A DNA stretch of 64,000 nt from Falsiroseomonas selenitidurans (GCF_012103215.1 NZ_JAAVNE010000025.1:1-64000); one strand, 5' to 3'. Shown: positions 44,188 to 53,446, counted from the stretch's first letter. Notes: generated by a model not told the origin, from the sequence alone. Program-made: numbers and translations.

Positions 44188-44511
44188 ATGGCGAAGCCCG
44201 AACTTGGACTGAAGCGCGTCTGCGTGTCCTGTGGCACGAAGTTCTACGACCTGACCCGCCAGCCCGCGATCTGCCCGAAATGCGGCACGGAACAGCCGGC
44301 CGAGCAGCCCCGCCTGAAGCGCGCCGCGCCGCCGCCGGATGACCGGCTGAAGAAGCGCGCCGTCGTGGCCGAGGCCGAGGCCGAGGAGGGCGTCGAGGTG
44401 GATGCCGACGATGCCGACGAGGCGATCGAGGACGCCGAGGAGCTGGAAGACGCGGATGAGGAGCTGGGCGACGACCTGGTCGTCGAGAGCGACCGCGAGG
44501 AGGAGGTCTGA
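44188..44511 (+). CDS. FYDLN acid domain zinc-ribbon protein (TIGR02300 family)
   Basis: A 107-residue protein with an N-terminal four-Cys ribbon (C12, C15, C29, C32) containing the diagnostic GTKFYDLTR, then a lysine/arginine link and a strongly acidic tail (DADDADEAIEDAEELEDADEEL). The function is unknown; the family is widespread in alphaproteobacteria and is often next to aroA, as here, on the opposite strand. A clear hairpin follows the stop. Confidence 0.9.
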   Translation: MAKPELGLKRVCVSCGTKFYDLTRQPAICPKCGTEQPAEQPRLKRAAPPPDDRLKKRAVVAEAEAEEGVEVDADDADEAIEDAEELEDADEELGDDLVVESDREEEV

Positions 44512-44516
44512 CCCAC

Positions 44517-44545
44517 GGCGCATGAGGGCTTCGCCTTCATGCGCC
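44517..44545 (+). terminator. Stem-loop after the FYDLN gene
   Basis: Thirteen-base arms starting GGCGCATGAGGGC and ending GCCTTCATGCGCC, with one G-T pair, enclose TTC six bases after the stop codon. There is no T-run, but the stem is long and follows the gene directly, so it probably terminates or stabilises the transcript. Confidence 0.6.
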
Positions 44546-44609
44546 CCGGGTGCCGGGCGGGCCGCATCCGCGGGCCGGCCCCGCGGGGCGCAGCCCCCGC
44601 CGCAGCCTG

Positions 44610-45800
44610 CTACGCCCGGCCCGGCGCCGCGCAGGGCATCTCGAAGGTGAAGCAGGTGGCGGCGGCGTCGGAGGTGACGCGGAGCGTGCCGCCATGGGCG
44701 CGGGCGATCTCCGCCGCGATATACAGGCCCAGCCCCAGCCCCTGCTGGTCCGGCCGCAGCGCCCCGCGGAAATAGGGCTGGAACAGCCGCTCCCTCGCCA
44801 CTGGCGGGATGGGCGGGCCGCCATTGCAGACCTGCAGCCGGAAGCGCCCCTCCTGCGTCACCGCCTCCAGGCGGATCGGCTCGTCTACCGCGCCATGCGT
44901 CACCGCATTCGCCAGCAGGTTGGAACAGAGCTGCGCCATCCGCGCCACGTCGCATGCCACCGGCTGCGCCAGTGCCAGATGTGCCGTCACCGGCCGATCC
45001 GGCCAGGAGGCGGCCACCTCGTCCAGCACCTGGCGCAGCCCGGATTCCAGCCGGTCGCCCTGGTCGCGGCGCAGCGCCATCGCCTCCCCCACCTGGCCGC
45101 GGGCCAGGTCCATCATGTCGCTGACCAGCCCGGCCATGCGGCGCACGCTGCGCCGGGCGATGCGCAGCACCTCCTGCCGCCGTTCCTCCGAGGCCGGGCG
45201 GTCCAGCGTGCGCAGGCAGGCATCGATGGAGGCCAGCGGGTTGCGCAGGTCATGCCCCAGCACGGCGGTGAATTGTTCGCGCAGATGCGCCTCGCGGCGT
45301 TCCTCGGCCAGCGCCGCCTCGCTGACCAGCACCTTCTCCTGCGCCGCGATGTGCAGGCCGATCATTTCCGCGAACAGCCGGAACATGCCGGTGATGGCCG
45401 GCGTGTTCAGCGGCCGCGGCGAAGGGTCGATGGCACAGAGCGTGCCGAAGAAGCGGCCGTCCGGCAGGCAGATGGGGTGGGAGATGTAGCTGCGGAAGCC
45501 GTAGCGCACCGGCGTGGGGTGGCCGCGCCAGGATTGGTCGGCGGCGATGTCGTCGATCACCACCGGGGCGCGGTGCTGGCGAATCTCGTGGCAGATGGTG
45601 CTGTCCGCCGGCAGTTCCCCGCCCGGCTCCAGGCCGAAGCCGATCAGGTCCAGCACCTGGCAGGCCACCCATCGATCCTCCGTCACCCGCGCCACCGCGG
45701 CGAAGCCCATGCCGGTGGTGCTGCGCAGGATGTCGAGGATGCTCGGCACCGCCGCGATCCGGGCGACGAGACCGAGGTCGGTCAGCTGGGGGTCGCGCAT
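44610..45800 (-). CDS. GAF-domain sensor histidine kinase
   Basis: A 396-residue soluble kinase with no membrane segment. Residues 10-150 form a GAF domain (STICHEIRQHRAPVVIDD and SYISHPICLPDGRFFGTLC are typical). The HisKA domain has the phospho-acceptor LGHDLRNPLASI (about residue 180) and the ATPase domain has NLLANAVTHG, then GLGLGLYIAAEIARAHGG. No response regulator is adjacent. Ligand unknown. The ATG at 45800 is used; a TTG lies just before it. Confidence 0.9.
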   Translation of the reverse strand: MRDPQLTDLGLVARIAAVPSILDILRSTTGMGFAAVARVTEDRWVACQVLDLIGFGLEPGGELPADSTICHEIRQHRAPVVIDDIAADQSWRGHPTPVRYGFRSYISHPICLPDGRFFGTLCAIDPSPRPLNTPAITGMFRLFAEMIGLHIAAQEKVLVSEAALAEERREAHLREQFTAVLGHDLRNPLASIDACLRTLDRPASEERRQEVLRIARRSVRRMAGLVSDMMDLARGQVGEAMALRRDQGDRLESGLRQVLDEVAASWPDRPVTAHLALAQPVACDVARMAQLCSNLLANAVTHGAVDEPIRLEAVTQEGRFRLQVCNGGPPIPPVARERLFQPYFRGALRPDQQGLGLGLYIAAEIARAHGGTLRVTSDAAATCFTFEMPCAAPGRA

Positions 45801-45915
45801 CAACGGGCAGGATCCATCACCGGGGCAGGATAGACCCCGGTGCGTTGGCGCGTCCCACCCGGCGGTGGAATAAGCCCCCGAGCACAGGAACTTGACCGCG
45901 CAGGCCGCCGTTCCG

Positions 45916-46440
45916 TCAGATCCGCCGGCGCAGCCTGGCCCAGAGCATCAGCGCGGCGTCGTAGGGCAGGGCCGGGATCTCCCGCAGCCGCCACTGCCAT
46001 TGCCGCGGCTGTCCGGTCTCGGTCGGGCCGGCCGGGGGCGGCACGGCGCGGGCGGGGCAGCCGGCCAGACGGAACAGCAGCAGGCTGCGCGGCAGGTGGT
46101 AGCGGTGCGTCGCCACCCTCACTTCCCCCGCATGGCCGATGCCGCGCAGCAAGGCCACGCAGGCCAGCACGGAGGAGAGGGTATCGGTGCCCCTGGGCTC
46201 CTGCAGGATGCGCTCATGCGGCACGCCGGCCGCCGCCAGGATGGCCGCCATCGCCACGCATTCGGCCGGCGGATGGCGGCCGATGGCGCCGGTCGGCACA
46301 TAGCGGGCGGGGGGCATCTGCCGCTCCCCCCAGGCGCGGGCCGCCTGCACCCGGGCCCGCAGCGCCGGGCTGGGCGAGCCATCCGGCCGCACCGCGGCGC
46401 CGAGGATCACCACCGCCGCCGGCGCGCCGCCCCCCTGCAT
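45916..46440 (-). CDS. YdcF/DUF218 family protein
   Basis: A 174-residue protein with the DUF218 fold signatures AVVILGAAVRPDG at the N-terminus, VPTGAIGRHPPAECVAM, and EPRGTDTLSSV followed by RVATHRYHLPRSL. Members include YdcF and the ElyC/SanA group, linked to envelope physiology. No membrane anchor is seen at the N-terminus. The start is one base after the methyltransferase stop, so the two genes are coupled. Confidence 0.85.
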   Translation of the reverse strand: MQGGGAPAAVVILGAAVRPDGSPSPALRARVQAARAWGERQMPPARYVPTGAIGRHPPAECVAMAAILAAAGVPHERILQEPRGTDTLSSVLACVALLRGIGHAGEVRVATHRYHLPRSLLLFRLAGCPARAVPPPAGPTETGQPRQWQWRLREIPALPYDAALMLWARLRRRI

Positions 46441-46441
46441 C

Positions 46442-47689
46442 TCAGGGGGCCGCCAGCAGCAGCCGGTTCATCCGCTGCATGGCGGCGGCCAGCGCCGTGC
46501 GGTCGCGCGCCGCCTGTTCGGCGCTGGCGCCACCGGCGATGACGGCGGCGGTGATCTCGCCCCAGCTCTTCCGACCGTCGATCCGCGCCAGGAAGGCGGC
46601 GGCCAGGCGCGGCAGGGGCACCGGCACGCGCAGCCCGTCGAAGGTGACGGTCAGCACCCCGTCCGGGCGCAGCCCGCGCGCCAGCGTCGGCCCGTCCAGC
46701 TCGCGCAGCACGGGGATGGCGGCGTCGTCAGCCCAGTCCGCCACCGGCGCCGGGTCCGCGGCGCGGGTCAGGTAGGCGATATGGATGCCCATATTGCCGC
46801 AGATCGCCTCCGCCAGGGCGGCGCGGGCGATGGGGTCCAGCCCGGCGGTGCGGGCGCGCAGCCGGGGGTCCGCCAGGTAGCTGTCCGGGTCGTAGCGCAG
46901 CGGCTCCACCAGGCAGGCGATGCGCAGGCCGGCGCCGGCCACCAGCGCGGCCAGTTGCGGCACGCTGAAGGCGCGGTCGCGCGGGTTCAGCAGCAGGTCG
47001 TACAGCCCGGCATCGCCGCCCTTGATGTGGTCGTCGATCCAGGGGTTCTTGCGCAGCCAGGCGGTCTCCGGCGTCTGCTTCCACAGCCGCTTGGCGATCT
47101 CAACCCGGTCCGCCGGCGCATCGCCCGCCGGCGCCAGCAGCCGCAGCGCGTCCTGCAGCATGTAGACGCCGGTGCGGCCATGCGGGGCATAGACCATGAT
47201 GCCCATGCCGCCCCCCGGCGCCAGCACGGAAGCCAGCGCCGCCAGCCCCTCCGCCGGGTCCGGCAGGTGGTGCAGCACGCCGCAGCAGTCGATATAGTCG
47301 AAGGGGCCGAGGCCGGAGCCCGGCAGATCCAGCAGCGAGCCGTCCTCGAAGGCGATGTTGTCCAGCCCGCGCGCCGCCGCCCGCGCCTGCGCCACCCGCC
47401 TGGCCGCCGCCGAGCGGTCCAGCCAGGTGACCCGCCCCGGCCGGCCGAGGCTCGCCATCTGCTGCGCCAGCATGATGGTGCCATCGCCCGACCCGCCGCC
47501 GGCCATCAGCGCGCGCAGCGGCTGCGCGGCCGGGCGGGCGGCGCCGAACACCCAGTGGTCCACCTCGCGCAGATGCGAGGGGCTGCCGACCACCAGGCGC
47601 TTCGCCTCGTCCCTCGGGTCCCGGCGCGGATAGGGGAACGCCTCGTATTGGGCGGCGAGCTGGGCGTCGGTGGGGTCGCGCGGGGTCAT
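46442..47689 (-). CDS. SAM-dependent methyltransferase with C-terminal extension
   Basis: A 415-residue protein. Residues 60-190 form a class I methyltransferase domain with the SAM motif MAGGGSGDGTIMLA, the acidic strand end VTWLDRS and DYIDCCGVLHHLPDP. The N-terminal YEAFPYPRRDP suits the tetratricopeptide-linked or sugar-modifying methyltransferases often called class I SAM-dependent. The C-terminal 200 residues are not recognised. It is followed by the YdcF gene. The substrate is unknown. Confidence 0.82.
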   Translation of the reverse strand: MTPRDPTDAQLAAQYEAFPYPRRDPRDEAKRLVVGSPSHLREVDHWVFGAARPAAQPLRALMAGGGSGDGTIMLAQQMASLGRPGRVTWLDRSAAARRVAQARAAARGLDNIAFEDGSLLDLPGSGLGPFDYIDCCGVLHHLPDPAEGLAALASVLAPGGGMGIMVYAPHGRTGVYMLQDALRLLAPAGDAPADRVEIAKRLWKQTPETAWLRKNPWIDDHIKGGDAGLYDLLLNPRDRAFSVPQLAALVAGAGLRIACLVEPLRYDPDSYLADPRLRARTAGLDPIARAALAEAICGNMGIHIAYLTRAADPAPVADWADDAAIPVLRELDGPTLARGLRPDGVLTVTFDGLRVPVPLPRLAAAFLARIDGRKSWGEITAAVIAGGASAEQAARDRTALAAAMQRMNRLLLAAP

Positions 47690-47799
47690 CGGGGGCGTCC
47701 ATAGAGCAAGCGCGGGGGCGGCGGAAACAGATGCGTGAAATTCCGCACCCCGCACGCAGGCGGTTGCCCCTGCAACGGGGCCGCCGTATCTAACGCGCC

Positions 47800-48312
47800 A
47801 TGGTCCGCATCGCCCTTCCCCTTCTCGCCGCACTGGTCCTTCCCTTTGCCGCCGAGGCACAGCCGCGCGCCCAGCCGCAGCGGCTGGGCGCGCACCAGTC
47901 CTGGACCGCGGCGACGCACCAGGAAGGCGGCCAGAAGATCTGCTACGCCTTCGCCCGCTCCGGCGATGGCGAGAATGCGGCGCGCCGCAACGTGATGCTG
48001 ACGGTGACGCACCGCCCCGCCGGGCGCGACCAGGTGGCGGTTTCCGTCGGCCAGGCGCTGCCGCGGGGCGCGGAAGCGGTGATGACCGTCACCTCCTCCG
48101 GCGGCAACAATGATTTCCGCAGCTATGGCGTGGTCGGCGCCTCCGCCTTCTTCCAGGGCGGCACCACGCTGATCGACGCCTTCCGGGCCGGGCGGGACGC
48201 GATGGTGCGGACGCCGGGCGCGGGCGGGCGGCCGGTGACGGACACCTTCTCCCTCATCGGCTTCACCGCGGCGTATGAGGCGATCTCCCGCGAATGCCCG
48301 GCCAGGCGGTGA
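47800..48312 (+). CDS. Invasion-associated locus B (IalB) family protein
   Basis: A 170-residue exported protein with a signal peptide (MVRIALPLLAALVLPFAAEAQ). The mature domain has WTAATHQEGGQKICYAFARS, with the conserved Cys, and ARRNVMLTVTHRPAG, which fits IalB-like proteins. In Bartonella IalB assists invasion; in free-living bacteria it is a periplasmic protein of unknown role. It lies just upstream of rlmN, overlapping its start, a pairing common in alphaproteobacteria. Confidence 0.85.
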   Translation: MVRIALPLLAALVLPFAAEAQPRAQPQRLGAHQSWTAATHQEGGQKICYAFARSGDGENAARRNVMLTVTHRPAGRDQVAVSVGQALPRGAEAVMTVTSSGGNNDFRSYGVVGASAFFQGGTTLIDAFRAGRDAMVRTPGAGGRPVTDTFSLIGFTAAYEAISRECPARR

Positions 48313-49547
48313 GCCAGGCAGGGCCAGGGGCCGGGACCGAGACTGGGACGGGACAGCAGGACGGGACGGACGCGGTCGATCTCAGCGCGGCCGAGCGCAG
48401 CCGGATCCTCGCCAAATCCGCGATCTTCGCCCCGCCCGCCGCCACCCTGCCCGATGGCCGCCGCGACCTGGTCGGCCTGACGCGGGAGGAACTGGCCGCC
48501 GAGATGGTCGCGATCGGGGAAAAGCCCTTCCGCGCCAAGCAGCTCTGGCACTGGATCTACCACCAGGGCGTCACCGAATTCACCCGCATGCCCTCCATCG
48601 CCAAGCCGATGCAGGCCCGGCTGGCAGAGCGTTTCGTGGTGGGGCGGCCGGAAGCCACGACGGTGCAGACCAGCACCGACGGCACCCGCAAATTCCTGTT
48701 CCGCTACCGCGACGGGCAGCAGGTGGAGACGGTCTACATCCCCTCGCTGGATGAGGATCGCGGCGCCGTCTGCCTCTCCACCCAGGTCGGCTGCACCCTG
48801 TCCTGCAGATTCTGCCACACCGGCACACAGAAACTCGTGAGAAACCTGGGCGCGGCCGAGATCGTCGGCCAGTTCATGGCGGCGCGGGACAGCTATGGCG
48901 AATGGCCGAGCCCGAAGGACGGCACGGCGCGGCACCTGTCCAACATCGTCGTGATGGGCATGGGCGAGCCGCTCTACAATTATGAGAATACCGCCAAGGC
49001 GATGCGCATCGTCATGGACAATGAGGGCATCGCGCTGTCCCGCCGCCGCATCACGCTCTCCACCTCCGGCGTCGTGCCGATGATGGACCGCTGCGGTGCG
49101 GAGCTGAACGTGAACCTCGCCGTGTCCCTGCACGCGGTGACCAATGATCTGCGCGACCAGATCGTGCCGCTGAACCGCAAATACCCGATCGAGGAGCTGA
49201 TGGCCGCCTGCCGGCGCTATCCGGGGGCCTCCAACGCGCGGCGCATCACCTTCGAATACGTCATGCTGCGCGGCGTGAATGACAGCCCGGCGGAGGCGCA
49301 TGAGCTGGTGCGGCTGCTGAAGGGCCTGCCCGCCAAGGTGAACCTGATCCCGTTCAACCCCTGGCCCGGCAGCCCCTACAAGACCAGCACCGGGGAAGCC
49401 GTGCGCGCCTTCGCCGAGATCGTCGAGGCCGCCGGCTACTCCAGCCCGGTCCGCCGCCCGCGTGGTCGCGACATCGCCGCCGCCTGCGGCCAGCTGAAGA
49501 CGGACAGCGAACGGACGCCGCGCGCCCGCAAGGCCGAAGCGGCGTGA
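48294..49547 (+). CDS. rlmN: Dual-specificity 23S rRNA / tRNA adenine C2-methyltransferase
   Basis: A 417-residue radical SAM enzyme. The cluster Cys are C167, C171 and C174 (CTLSCRFCHTG), C160 precedes them, and the methyl-carrying Cys is in AAACGQLK near the C-terminus. MGMGEPLYNY and LIPFNPWPGSPY are standard. It methylates A2503 of 23S rRNA and A37 of some tRNAs. The first 30 residues are Gly/Thr-rich and overlap the end of the ialB-like gene, so a later start is possible. Confidence 0.96.
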   Translation: MPGQAVSQAGPGAGTETGTGQQDGTDAVDLSAAERSRILAKSAIFAPPAATLPDGRRDLVGLTREELAAEMVAIGEKPFRAKQLWHWIYHQGVTEFTRMPSIAKPMQARLAERFVVGRPEATTVQTSTDGTRKFLFRYRDGQQVETVYIPSLDEDRGAVCLSTQVGCTLSCRFCHTGTQKLVRNLGAAEIVGQFMAARDSYGEWPSPKDGTARHLSNIVVMGMGEPLYNYENTAKAMRIVMDNEGIALSRRRITLSTSGVVPMMDRCGAELNVNLAVSLHAVTNDLRDQIVPLNRKYPIEELMAACRRYPGASNARRITFEYVMLRGVNDSPAEAHELVRLLKGLPAKVNLIPFNPWPGSPYKTSTGEAVRAFAEIVEAAGYSSPVRRPRGRDIAAACGQLKTDSERTPRARKAEAA

Positions 49548-50764
49548 GCGGCCCGCCCGGGAGCGGCGACGCACCCGGTTCCGAGCCCCTGGTCCCCGCC
49601 TTCCGCATGGACCCGCCGGTCTGGCTGATGGCGCTGGCCGCCTTCAGCATCGGCTGCGGCATGCGCATGCTGGACCCGCTGCTGCCGATGCTGGCGCGGG
49701 AATTCGGCGTCGGCCTGGGCGCGGTCGCCCCGCTGATCGGCGGCTTCGCCCTGGCCTATGGCATCGGCCAGCTGGTCATGGGACCGCTCGGCGACCGCTT
49801 CGGCAAGATGCGGATCGTCGCCATCTCCATGGGCTGCTTCGCCGCGACGCAGCTGGCGGCCTCCCAGGCCGGGGATCTCGGCATGCTGCTGACGGTGCGG
49901 GTGCTGGCGGGGCTGGCCTGCGCGGCGGTGATGCCGCTGTTCATGGCGCATATCGGCGACAGCGTGCCCTACGACCAGCGCCAGGCGATGATCGGCAAGC
50001 TGCTGACCGGCATGGTGGCCTCCCAGCTTCTGGCGGCGCCGCTGTCCGGCATCATCGCGGAGACCGCGGGCTGGCGCACCGCCTTCCTCGGGCTGGGGCT
50101 GATGGCGGCGGGGATGACGGCGTTCTTCATTGTCCGGCTGGGCCCGGGGCTGTGGCAGGCGCCGGCCGGTGGCGGGCGGACCATGGGGCTGTCGGGGTTC
50201 CTCCGCATCCTGGAACGCAAGGCGGGGCGGCGGCTGCTGCTGGCCGCCGGGCTGGACGGCTTCCTGCTGTTCGGCGGCGCCTTCCCCTTCCTGGCCAGCC
50301 TGCTGATCCAGCGCTTCGGGCTGGGCGCGGCGGAGGCCGGGCTGGTGGTGGCCAGCTTCGCGCTCGGCTCCTTCGCCTATACCCAGAAGGCGGGCTGGCT
50401 GGCGGCCCGGCTGGGGGAGCGGCGGATGGTGCTGTGGGGCGGTGCCGGCCTGGCGCTGGCCCTGTCCGTCTTCGCCCTGGCGCCGGCCTGGTGGATGGTG
50501 GCGGTGGCGCAATGCAGCGTCGGCCTGCTGTTCTTCATGCTGCATGGCGTGCTGCAGGCCCGCGCGACAGAGGCGCTGCCGGAGGCCCGCGGCACCGCGG
50601 TGGCCGCCTTCGCCATGGCGCTGTTCCTGGGCCAGAGCCTGGGCTCGGTGGTGTTCGGCAGCGTGATCGTCGCCGCCGGCTACACCGTGGCCTTCCTGCT
50701 GGCCGGCGCCGGGGTGCTGGCGATGGCGGTCTGGATCCGCGCCGGGCTCATGCGGCCGGCATGA
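49544..50764 (+). CDS. MFS transporter
   Basis: A 406-residue protein with about 12 membrane segments. The motif-A-like loop GPLGDRFGKMRIVAI lies between helices 2 and 3, and the second half has a related KAGWLAARLGERRMVL. It belongs to the drug/H+ antiporter-like major facilitator group; the substrate is unknown. The start is a GTG overlapping the rlmN stop as GTGA. Its 3' end overlaps the convergent acyltransferase gene by 17 bases. Confidence 0.88.
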   Translation: MSGPPGSGDAPGSEPLVPAFRMDPPVWLMALAAFSIGCGMRMLDPLLPMLAREFGVGLGAVAPLIGGFALAYGIGQLVMGPLGDRFGKMRIVAISMGCFAATQLAASQAGDLGMLLTVRVLAGLACAAVMPLFMAHIGDSVPYDQRQAMIGKLLTGMVASQLLAAPLSGIIAETAGWRTAFLGLGLMAAGMTAFFIVRLGPGLWQAPAGGGRTMGLSGFLRILERKAGRRLLLAAGLDGFLLFGGAFPFLASLLIQRFGLGAAEAGLVVASFALGSFAYTQKAGWLAARLGERRMVLWGGAGLALALSVFALAPAWWMVAVAQCSVGLLFFMLHGVLQARATEALPEARGTAVAAFAMALFLGQSLGSVVFGSVIVAAGYTVAFLLAGAGVLAMAVWIRAGLMRPA

Positions 50765-51518
50765 GGCGCGGCGTCGCCGCCAGCGCCGCCAGTTCATCCG
50801 CCACCAGGCTCTCCATCGCCGCCTCCAGCCCCTCCAGCGCCGCCGCGCCATCGGCGCCGTCCATCACCCGGTGGTCGAAGGACAGGAACACCGCCACCCC
50901 GCCATCGGCGTCGATCGGGCCATAGGACAGGAAGCAGGGCAGCACCGAGACGCTGTCCACGATCGCCGCTTCCCGCCGCCCGAGGGCGGAGATGGCGAAG
51001 GTGCCGCCATAGCGCAGCAGCGGTGCGGCCGTGGCCAGGGCGAAGCGCAGCATCAGCCGGCGCAGCGGCCAGGGCAGGCGGGCGAAGCGCAGCAGCCGGT
51101 GGAAGGACCGGCTGGCGCCGGGCGGCGCCGTCTTCGCATGGTGCAGCTGCTGCGCCAGCACCGGAATGGGCGTGGCATGGGGTTCCGTGAAGCGGGCCAG
51201 CGCCAGCGTCGCCACGCCCTGGTGCAGCCGTTCCAGCACCACGCAGCCCACCGCATGGGGGGCTTCCAGCAGCCGCGGCGAGGGCAGGGTGGCGTGCAGG
51301 CGGCGCAGCGAGGGCTGGTCCTCCGCCACCAGGGCAAAGGCCTTGGTGAACAGCACGGTCCAGGGCGGCCGCGGCGCCGGCAGCGCGGTGCGGCCGGCCA
51401 GGGCGCGCGGGATGCGCAGCCGGGCGGTCAGGGTGCAGCGCGGCACGCGCAGGGAGGCCCAGGACAGGTCGGCGATGGTCTGCCGCCCGGGCGAGGGCCG
51501 AATGCGCCGCAGCGTCAC
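50748..51518 (-). CDS. Stand-alone E2-type acyltransferase domain protein
   Basis: A 256-residue protein related to the catalytic domain of 2-oxo-acid dehydrogenase E2 enzymes. The active site is FDHRVMDGADG (HxxxDG) near residue 217 and a GGTFAISALG strand precedes it. There is no lipoyl or peripheral-subunit-binding domain, so it cannot act as a normal E2; an acyl transfer of unknown substrate is possible. The start is a GTG overlapping the hydroxyacid dehydrogenase stop... it lies downstream of that gene on the same strand. Confidence 0.75.
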   Translation of the reverse strand: MTLRRIRPSPGRQTIADLSWASLRVPRCTLTARLRIPRALAGRTALPAPRPPWTVLFTKAFALVAEDQPSLRRLHATLPSPRLLEAPHAVGCVVLERLHQGVATLALARFTEPHATPIPVLAQQLHHAKTAPPGASRSFHRLLRFARLPWPLRRLMLRFALATAAPLLRYGGTFAISALGRREAAIVDSVSVLPCFLSYGPIDADGGVAVFLSFDHRVMDGADGAAALEGLEAAMESLVADELAALAATPRLMPAA

Positions 51519-52516
51519 GCAGCCCCCTGCCAGTGCCGGCGCAGCCGCAGCGCCGCGTCCGGGTTCACCGCGCCGGGCGGCATCTCGCCGCGGGCCAGGG
51601 CGGCCACCTGGCGCACCGTGTCCATCGCCTGGTGTTCCGCCGCTTCCGGCGTCAACCCGCCGATATGCGGCGTGGCGACCACGTTCGGCCGTGCCGCCAG
51701 CGCCGGGTCCGGCCGCTGGTCCGGCGCGCTGCCCACATCCATGGCCGCGCCGCGCAGCCGGCCGCTGTCCAGCGCGGCGGCCAGGGCGGCTTCGTCCACC
51801 AGCTCGCCGCGCGACAGGTTGACCAGCAAGGCGCCGGGCTTCAGGGCGGCGAAGGCGGTCGTGCCCACGATGTGCCGCGTCTCCGGCGTGGAGACCGCCA
51901 GCGGCACCAGGAAATCCGCCTCCGCCAGCAGCCGGTCCAGGCTGGCGGCGGTGACGCCCGGCTGGTCCGGCGGGTTGTAGGGGTCGTGCACGAGGATGTG
52001 CATGCGGAAGGCCTGGGCCAGCTCCGCCAGCCGCCTTGCGATTCGGCCCCAGCCGATCAGCCCCAGCGTCTTGCCCGACAATTGCGTGCCCATGCGCGAG
52101 CCGGGCGGGCTGCCGGCATGATAGGCGCCGGCCAGCGGCGAGACGCCGCGCGCCAGGTCGATCATCATGCCGATGGCGAGTTCCGCGACGCTGTCCACGA
52201 AGCCGGGCGTTGCCTGCGTCACCAGCACCCCGGCGGCGGAGGCGGCCGGCACGTCGATGGTGGAGATGTCGACCGCCACCCGCAGGAAGGCCAGCAGGCC
52301 GGACGCGGCCGCGAAGGTCTCCGCCGTGCCGGGGGTGGCGCGGTCGGCCACGATGCAGTGGCAGCCGGCGGCGGCCGCGGCCAGGGCGGCGCCGGACAGC
52401 GGCAGGGCGCCCTCATGCAGCGTCACCTCCGCCACCTGGCGCAGGGCGGCGAGCGGCGTCTCGGCATAGTAGCCGCCACGCATTTCCGGCGTGTGTGTGA
52501 GGAAAACCCGTAGCAC
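51515..52516 (-). CDS. D-2-hydroxyacid dehydrogenase family protein
   Basis: A 333-residue NAD(P)-dependent dehydrogenase. The Rossmann site is GLIGWGRIARRLAELA, then NLSRGELVDEAAL (Arg) and, at the C-terminal end, ATPHIGGLTPEA with the catalytic His. The Glu of the usual triad falls in the AMDVGSAPDQRP region, where it is replaced by Gly or Ser, which is unusual. The GTG at 52516 gives the standard VLRVFLTHTPEM start; in-frame ATGs at 52552 and 52561 would overlap the divergent gene. Substrate unknown. Confidence 0.83.
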   Translation of the reverse strand: MLRVFLTHTPEMRGGYYAETPLAALRQVAEVTLHEGALPLSGAALAAAAAGCHCIVADRATPGTAETFAAASGLLAFLRVAVDISTIDVPAASAAGVLVTQATPGFVDSVAELAIGMMIDLARGVSPLAGAYHAGSPPGSRMGTQLSGKTLGLIGWGRIARRLAELAQAFRMHILVHDPYNPPDQPGVTAASLDRLLAEADFLVPLAVSTPETRHIVGTTAFAALKPGALLVNLSRGELVDEAALAAALDSGRLRGAAMDVGSAPDQRPDPALAARPNVVATPHIGGLTPEAAEHQAMDTVRQVAALARGEMPPGAVNPDAALRLRRHWQGAA

Positions 52517-52559
52517 GGTGTCTCGCTTCCCTTGGTTCTTGGCCTCTATCATACGCGCC

Positions 52560-53414
52560 ATGCATCCCCAGACGGAAATCCCCTTCACCGCCGGCACGGC
52601 ACCCCCCCTTCTGGCGGTCCCGCCAGGGGCGGTCGATTGCCATCACCATGTCTATGACGGCGACTGGCCGGTGGCGCCGGGCGCGCGGCCGCATGGCACC
52701 GCCACGCTGGCCGAGCACGGGCTGCTGCTGGCGCGCCTTGGCGTGCAGCGGCATGTGCTGGTGCAGCCTTCCACCTATGGCGTCGACAACCGCCTGCACC
52801 TGGCGGCGCTGGAGCGGGCCGGGCCGGCGCGGGCGCGGATGGTGGCGGTGGTGCGGCCGGATGCGCCGCTGGCGGCGCTGCGGGCCATGGCGCAGGCCGG
52901 CGTGGTGGGGGCGCGGGCCAACCTGGTGCAGGGCGTGCCGTTGACGCCGGCCGATGTCGCGCCGCTGGCCGGGCGGATGGCGGAGCTCGGCTGGCACCTG
53001 CAGATCTTCGCCTCGGCGGAGACCATCGCGGCGCTGGCCGGGGTGCTGCGGGCCGCACCCTGCCCCATCGTTTTCGACCATTTCGCCCAGCTTCCCCTGG
53101 CCGACTGGGCCTTGCACCCCGCCTGGGCGGTGGTGACGGAGCTTCTGGAAGCCGGGCGCGGCTGGGTGAAGCTGTCCTCCCCCTACAGCCTGGACCAGGC
53201 GGACCCGGCCCGCGTCGGGCCGCTGGCGCGGGCGCTGGTGGCGGCGGCGCCGGCGCAGATGCTGTGGGGCACCAACTGGCCGCACCCGAACGCCCAGGCC
53301 ATCCCGGACGATGCGGCGCTGCTGGACCTGCTGGCCGGTTGGGCGCCGGACGAAGCGCAGCGCCGCGCCATCCTGGTGGACAATCCGGCCCGGCTCTACG
53401 GCTTCGGTGCCTGA
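52560..53414 (+). CDS. Amidohydrolase 2 family, PDC-hydrolase (LigI)-like
   Basis: A 284-residue TIM-barrel hydrolase. DCHHHVYD near residue 26 is the metal or substrate HxH, FDHFAQLPL carries a further His, and WGTNWPHPN holds the catalytic Asp/Asn region of the 2-pyrone-4,6-dicarboxylate lactonase group. Such enzymes hydrolyse lactones from aromatic breakdown. It is divergent from the D-hydroxyacid dehydrogenase gene; a shared catabolic role is possible. Confidence 0.82.
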   Translation: MHPQTEIPFTAGTAPPLLAVPPGAVDCHHHVYDGDWPVAPGARPHGTATLAEHGLLLARLGVQRHVLVQPSTYGVDNRLHLAALERAGPARARMVAVVRPDAPLAALRAMAQAGVVGARANLVQGVPLTPADVAPLAGRMAELGWHLQIFASAETIAALAGVLRAAPCPIVFDHFAQLPLADWALHPAWAVVTELLEAGRGWVKLSSPYSLDQADPARVGPLARALVAAAPAQMLWGTNWPHPNAQAIPDDAALLDLLAGWAPDEAQRRAILVDNPARLYGFGA

Positions 53415-53426
53415 GGGCAAGATCCT

Positions 53427-53446
53427 GGTGATCGTGAAGGATCACC
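53427..53446. terminator. Hairpin after the amidohydrolase gene
   Basis: GGTGATC and GATCACC enclose GTGAAG, 12 bases after the stop. No T-run follows. The same stem core occurs at 55785-55808. It lies between convergent genes and could terminate either. Confidence 0.45.

Noticed and set aside
45887..45912. GGAAC-N17-CGTT, an exact EcfG promoter match on the plus strand
   Set aside because: It points into the 3' end of a minus-strand gene with no plus-strand gene downstream until about 47800, so it is probably chance.
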